This document shows, in pieces, positions 46,606-48,619 of a stretch of 48,619 nucleotides of DNA; position 1 is the first letter of the stretch; each line of letters begins with the position of its first letter. The stretch is taken from IMG/VR virus record IMGVR_UViG_3300020419_000022, positions 1-48,619 of that record; one strand, given 5' to 3'. The stretch is from a virus. A program made the translations under genes and the position numbers. The notes beneath the pieces were generated by a model. That model had not been told where the DNA came from and did not search any database. It saw only the letters and a list, made by a program, of their open reading frames with translations.

Positions 46606-46800
46606 ATGAATAATGTTACGAATTTAGATGACCGCAAATGTAGTATTTGCGAAGGGCATATCCAGCCGCTGAGAAATGACAGCGGTGAGGTTGTGTGGGA
46701 AGGCGGCAACAATGCTTTACCAGTGCACGACGGTAGGTGTTGTGATAATTGTAATATGACTGTTGTGATACCTGCACGTATTGCAACGATGGAGGGGTAA
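46606..46800 (+). CDS. Small zinc-ribbon-like protein
   Basis: 64 residues. Cys pairs CSIC (residues 12-15) and CCDNC (residues 45-49) with a His (PVHDG) suggest a zinc-binding fold of the C..C..N.......HDGRCC..CN type seen in several phages. Ribosome site GGGAGG. Function unknown. Confidence 0.6.
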   Translation: MNNVTNLDDRKCSICEGHIQPLRNDSGEVVWEGGNNALPVHDGRCCDNCNMTVVIPARIATMEG

Positions 46801-46801
46801 T

Positions 46802-47005
46802 ATGTCTAGAGAACAAATAACTAATAACCGCGAATATTATTTCGAAATACTCGATACTATGCAAGAAATGGGTAGTGTGAATATGTTCGGAGCACCCGCA
46901 GAACTTACAAAACATTTCGATGTTCCGAGACGCGAGGCTGTTGATATAGTCGGCGAGTGGATGAAATCGAAAGTGGTAAATAAAGAGAAATCCATCACCC
47001 CCTAA
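46802..47005 (+). CDS. Small protein with possible helix-turn-helix
   Basis: 67 residues from ATG 46802, with GGAGGGGTAAT before it. LDTMQEMGSVNMFGAPAELT and KHFDVPRREAVDIVGEWMKS look like a helical domain with a turn between helices, possibly DNA-binding. It is the last gene of the early block, 29 bases before a strong terminator. Confidence 0.5.
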   Translation: MSREQITNNREYYFEILDTMQEMGSVNMFGAPAELTKHFDVPRREAVDIVGEWMKSKVVNKEKSITP

Positions 47006-47033
47006 ATTTACTCCTCGATGGGTTGTTCTTTGA

Positions 47034-47055
47034 CCCCGCTTCGGCGGGGTTTTTT
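47034..47055 (+). terminator. Strong intrinsic terminator of the early block
   Basis: CCCCGC (47034-47039), TTCG loop, GCGGGG (47044-47049) and six T (47050-47055). A stable GC stem with a UUCG tetraloop followed by a T run is a textbook rho-independent terminator. Confidence 0.93.
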
Positions 47056-47325
47056 ATTGCCCTATTATTCTATGTGTATTGTTATCTGGTAAAATAAAAA
47101 AGTTTTTGAAAAAAGTTCTCTACATTGGCTAATATCACTAATATACTAATAGAATCAAGCTACAAGGCTCTTGGTTAGAGGATTGTTAGTAATAGCAAAA
47201 GTAATAGATTTCTATTAGTCTATTACAAATGAGTGGTAAGATACCTAGAGGGCATGAGAAAAAGTTTATAATATGATAAATATATAATATTATTGTAATA
47301 TCATTTGCTAAGTCTAGGAGACACA
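47056..47325 (+). promoter_or_regulatory. Regulatory region upstream of the small terminase gene
   Basis: 270 AT-rich bases with no gene. It contains blocks 47129-47151 (CTAATAT, CACTAATATACTAATA region), 47175-47183 (TTAGAGGAT) and 47246-47262, which match in order and similar spacing the blocks upstream of the leftward helicase. TTGAAA, 18 bases, TAATAT (about 47106-47135) could be a promoter. TAATAG/CTATTA (about 47202-47217) forms a short inverted repeat. Confidence 0.55.
47246..47262 (+). repeat. 17-base regulatory block shared with the helicase upstream region
   Basis: TAGAGGGCATGAGAAAA, identical to the minus strand at 28001-28017. It lies 64 bases before the small terminase start. 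Confidence 0.75.
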
Positions 47326-47859
47326 ATGAAACAGCTAACATACACCTCATTAGTTCCGACAGAAGATGGTAAAGCCTATGTTGATGACAAGGGTAAGATA
47401 TGGCAACCGCTCAACTCAAAACAAAAACTATTTTGTAAAGAGTATTTGAAAGGTCAAACAGCTACAGAAGCAGCGATTAAAGCAGGGTATACAAAGGACA
47501 GGAAGGGTGCTAAGACACAGGGAAGTGTTTTACTAAATCATAACCCAGTTGTACGAAACTACCTCATCGACTTGGAAATCGCAGCCTCAGAGAGGGACGC
47601 AGTTTCTCTAGAGAATCATTTGTCAACTCTGCACGACCTACGAGAAGAGGCAAAAGACCAAGGTCAGATATCCGCAGCCATCACAGCCGAGGTTCATCGA
47701 GGGAAGGCGGGCGGACTCTACATTGATAGACGAGAGATACTAACCGCGAAAATCGATATGATGTCCAAAGACGACATACTCACTCGACTCGAACAGCTAA
47801 TCAACAAGCGAGCAAGCGAGTCTAACGTGATTGACGGAGACTTTTCAGCTAAAGATTGA
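47326..47859 (+). CDS. terS: Terminase small subunit
   Basis: 177 residues from ATG 47326, with CTAGGAGACACA before it. Residues 29-80 (LNSKQKLFCKEYLKGQTATE, AAIKAGYTKDRKGAKTQGSV, LLNHNPVVRNYL) are the N-terminal helix-turn-helix of the Terminase_2 family. The C-terminal half is a charged helical oligomerisation region ending in a short tail. It binds the packaging site and directs the large subunit, which is not in this window. A lower-AT codon use than the early genes is visible. Confidence 0.88.
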   Translation: MKQLTYTSLVPTEDGKAYVDDKGKIWQPLNSKQKLFCKEYLKGQTATEAAIKAGYTKDRKGAKTQGSVLLNHNPVVRNYLIDLEIAASERDAVSLENHLSTLHDLREEAKDQGQISAAITAEVHRGKAGGLYIDRREILTAKIDMMSKDDILTRLEQLINKRASESNVIDGDFSAKD

Positions 47860-48128
47860 TTGAGTCCAATCGCTCTACTCTACTCTATCACTCTACTCTA
47901 CTCTACTCTACTCTATCCACTGAATGCAATCCCTTACCCGTACCCTGTTCTCTTCTTCAGTTCGTCTTTTCGTCTCTTCATTAGTTATCCTTTGTTATTC
48001 ACCTCTTATTAGTGCATAAAATAAAAGTAAATTAGTTTCTTTAAATGGTATACATTCGCAAAGTAAAGCAGTATGATATGTTTATGTTCGACACTAAAGT
48101 CGGGCGGTTTTTCAAGAAAGGAGAAATT
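47860..48128 (+). other. Gene-free stretch with CTCTA repeats after terS
   Basis: 269 bases without a convincing gene. At 47873-47916 the plus strand has about nine tandem or near-tandem CTCTA units. The whole stretch is pyrimidine-rich on this strand. TG-G-TATACA at 48046-48054 is a possible extended -10 promoter for the next gene. A packaging site is possible because terS proteins often bind repeats close to their own gene. Confidence 0.5.
47873..47916 (+). repeat. CTCTA pentanucleotide repeat array
   Basis: Tandem CTCTA units interrupted once by TCA. It begins 14 bases after the terS stop. Related CTCTAC words recur near 48538-48545. Confidence 0.8.
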
Positions 48129-48458
48129 ATGAAAAACAAAACTATAGAAAAGACATCTAAAATCACTGGATTTAAGGTGCAAGGTAATGGCAGAAGATTC
48201 GACAAGACTTCAGTCATTAAATTACATACTGTGACTAATGCTAACAAGCTGCCACATCAAGCACAGTGCATCATCGCTGCACTTGCTACTGCTGAGAATA
48301 ACAGTCTGACTGTTGAGCAGTTAATTGGTACTGACGCATCTGGTCTTAACTCTGCATTAGATAATGTTGCTGAGTTCAACACAGTTCAGACTCCAGCAAA
48401 AATCTGGCAGTTCTACAAGAACAGACTAATCAAGTCTGAGTTCATTTCAGTCGAGTAA
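48129..48458 (+). CDS. Small basic protein, possible DNA-binding
   Basis: 109 residues from ATG 48129, chosen for the AGAAAGGAGAAATT leader; longer in-frame reading from 48045 has no ribosome site. A basic N-terminus (SKITGFKVQGNGRRFDKTSV) is followed by a helical domain ending TPAKIWQFYKNRLIKSEFIS, like that of 42758-43138. Function unknown. It is the only gene between terS and a second terminator. Confidence 0.6.
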   Translation: MKNKTIEKTSKITGFKVQGNGRRFDKTSVIKLHTVTNANKLPHQAQCIIAALATAENNSLTVEQLIGTDASGLNSALDNVAEFNTVQTPAKIWQFYKNRLIKSEFISVE

Positions 48459-48474
48459 TCTCGACTGACTTCTG

Positions 48475-48500
48475 AGCCCACTGATTCCAGTGGGCTTTTC
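48475..48500 (+). terminator. Intrinsic terminator
   Basis: AGCCCACTG (48475-48483), ATTC loop, CAGTGGGCT (48488-48496), then TTTCTTT. A 9-base-pair stem and T-rich tail 17 bases after the stop. Confidence 0.88.
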
Positions 48501-48619
48501 TTTGCTTGTAAGTCTCTCTTGCTCTGCTGTTCGCGGACTCTACTCCGCTCCCTTATTCTCGAAATCAGACCCCCATTCCCCCCTTTTTCGTGTGCTCGCG
48601 GGTCCCACCCGCCCGCCCC
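48501..48619. other. C-rich, gene-free right end
   Basis: The last 119 bases are pyrimidine- and C-rich, unlike the AT-rich rest. GCGGA (48533-48537) pairs with TCCGC (48544-48548), and GCGGGT (48598-48603) with ACCCGC (48607-48612) around a CCC loop. It ends in CCGCCCGCCCC. No open frame of note. It could be a packaging/terminal region or a cloning or assembly boundary. Confidence 0.45.

Noticed and set aside
1-48619. CRISPR array, insertion sequence or integrase
   Set aside because: No spaced direct repeats, no transposase or recombinase motifs were found in the visible genes.

Overview
This window is almost certainly part of a genome of a tailed double-stranded DNA phage (Caudoviricetes), probably marine and podovirus-like. 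The sequence is strongly AT-rich, genes are packed with start/stop overlaps of 1 to 11 bases, and nearly all read rightward. The gene types (glycine-rich fibre, 2OG-Fe(II) oxygenases next to the fibres, PolA-family polymerase, DUF932, MazG, short basic proteins) are those seen in phages of oligotrophic marine bacteria such as SAR11/SAR116. That host assignment is inference. No rRNA, tRNA, integrase or CRISPR array was recognised. The small terminase gene lies at the right end, but no large terminase, portal or major capsid gene is visible, so the genome is incomplete here.

Layout: 1-3117 holds tail/fibre proteins. 3130-6181 is an overlapping run of one sulfotransferase and four different 2OG-Fe(II) oxygenases. 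6279-10886 holds small membrane proteins, a large virion protein, a T4-type lysozyme, three very basic small proteins, a staphylococcal-nuclease-type nuclease and a holin-like protein. 10895-15663 is the most unusual block: a CsgF homologue, a CsgG outer-membrane lipoprotein homologue, a secreted curlin-like repeat protein, a secreted FecR-domain protein with a curlin-like tail, and a membrane CHASE2-adenylate cyclase. 15749-26492 holds a cupin-like protein and large virion/ejection proteins, including a proline-rich protein with an intein-like Hint domain. A lone leftward SNF2-type helicase (26489-27931) separates late from early genes.

28251-41330 is the replication and nucleotide block: an SSB-like candidate, an archaeo-eukaryotic-type primase, an AlkB-like oxygenase, a UvrD-like helicase, a methyltransferase, a protein of the alpha-glutamyl/putrescinyl-thymidine pyrophosphorylase / hmdU-kinase helical family, a thymidylate-synthase-family enzyme, a MazG/Nmad-like protein, PolA and a VRR-NUC-type nuclease. 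The middle part suggests hypermodified thymidine in the phage DNA. 41397-47005 is a string of DUF932, MazG, zinc-ribbon and many tiny early proteins. 47326-48458 holds the small terminase and one small protein, followed by a C-rich end.

Two regulatory patterns stand out. A repeated promoter (TTTACT, 17-18 bases, TAnnnT), often followed by the leader AGAAAGGAGAAA, starts many early transcripts. A second set of three matching sequence blocks sits upstream of both the leftward helicase and the small terminase, at opposite ends of the early region.
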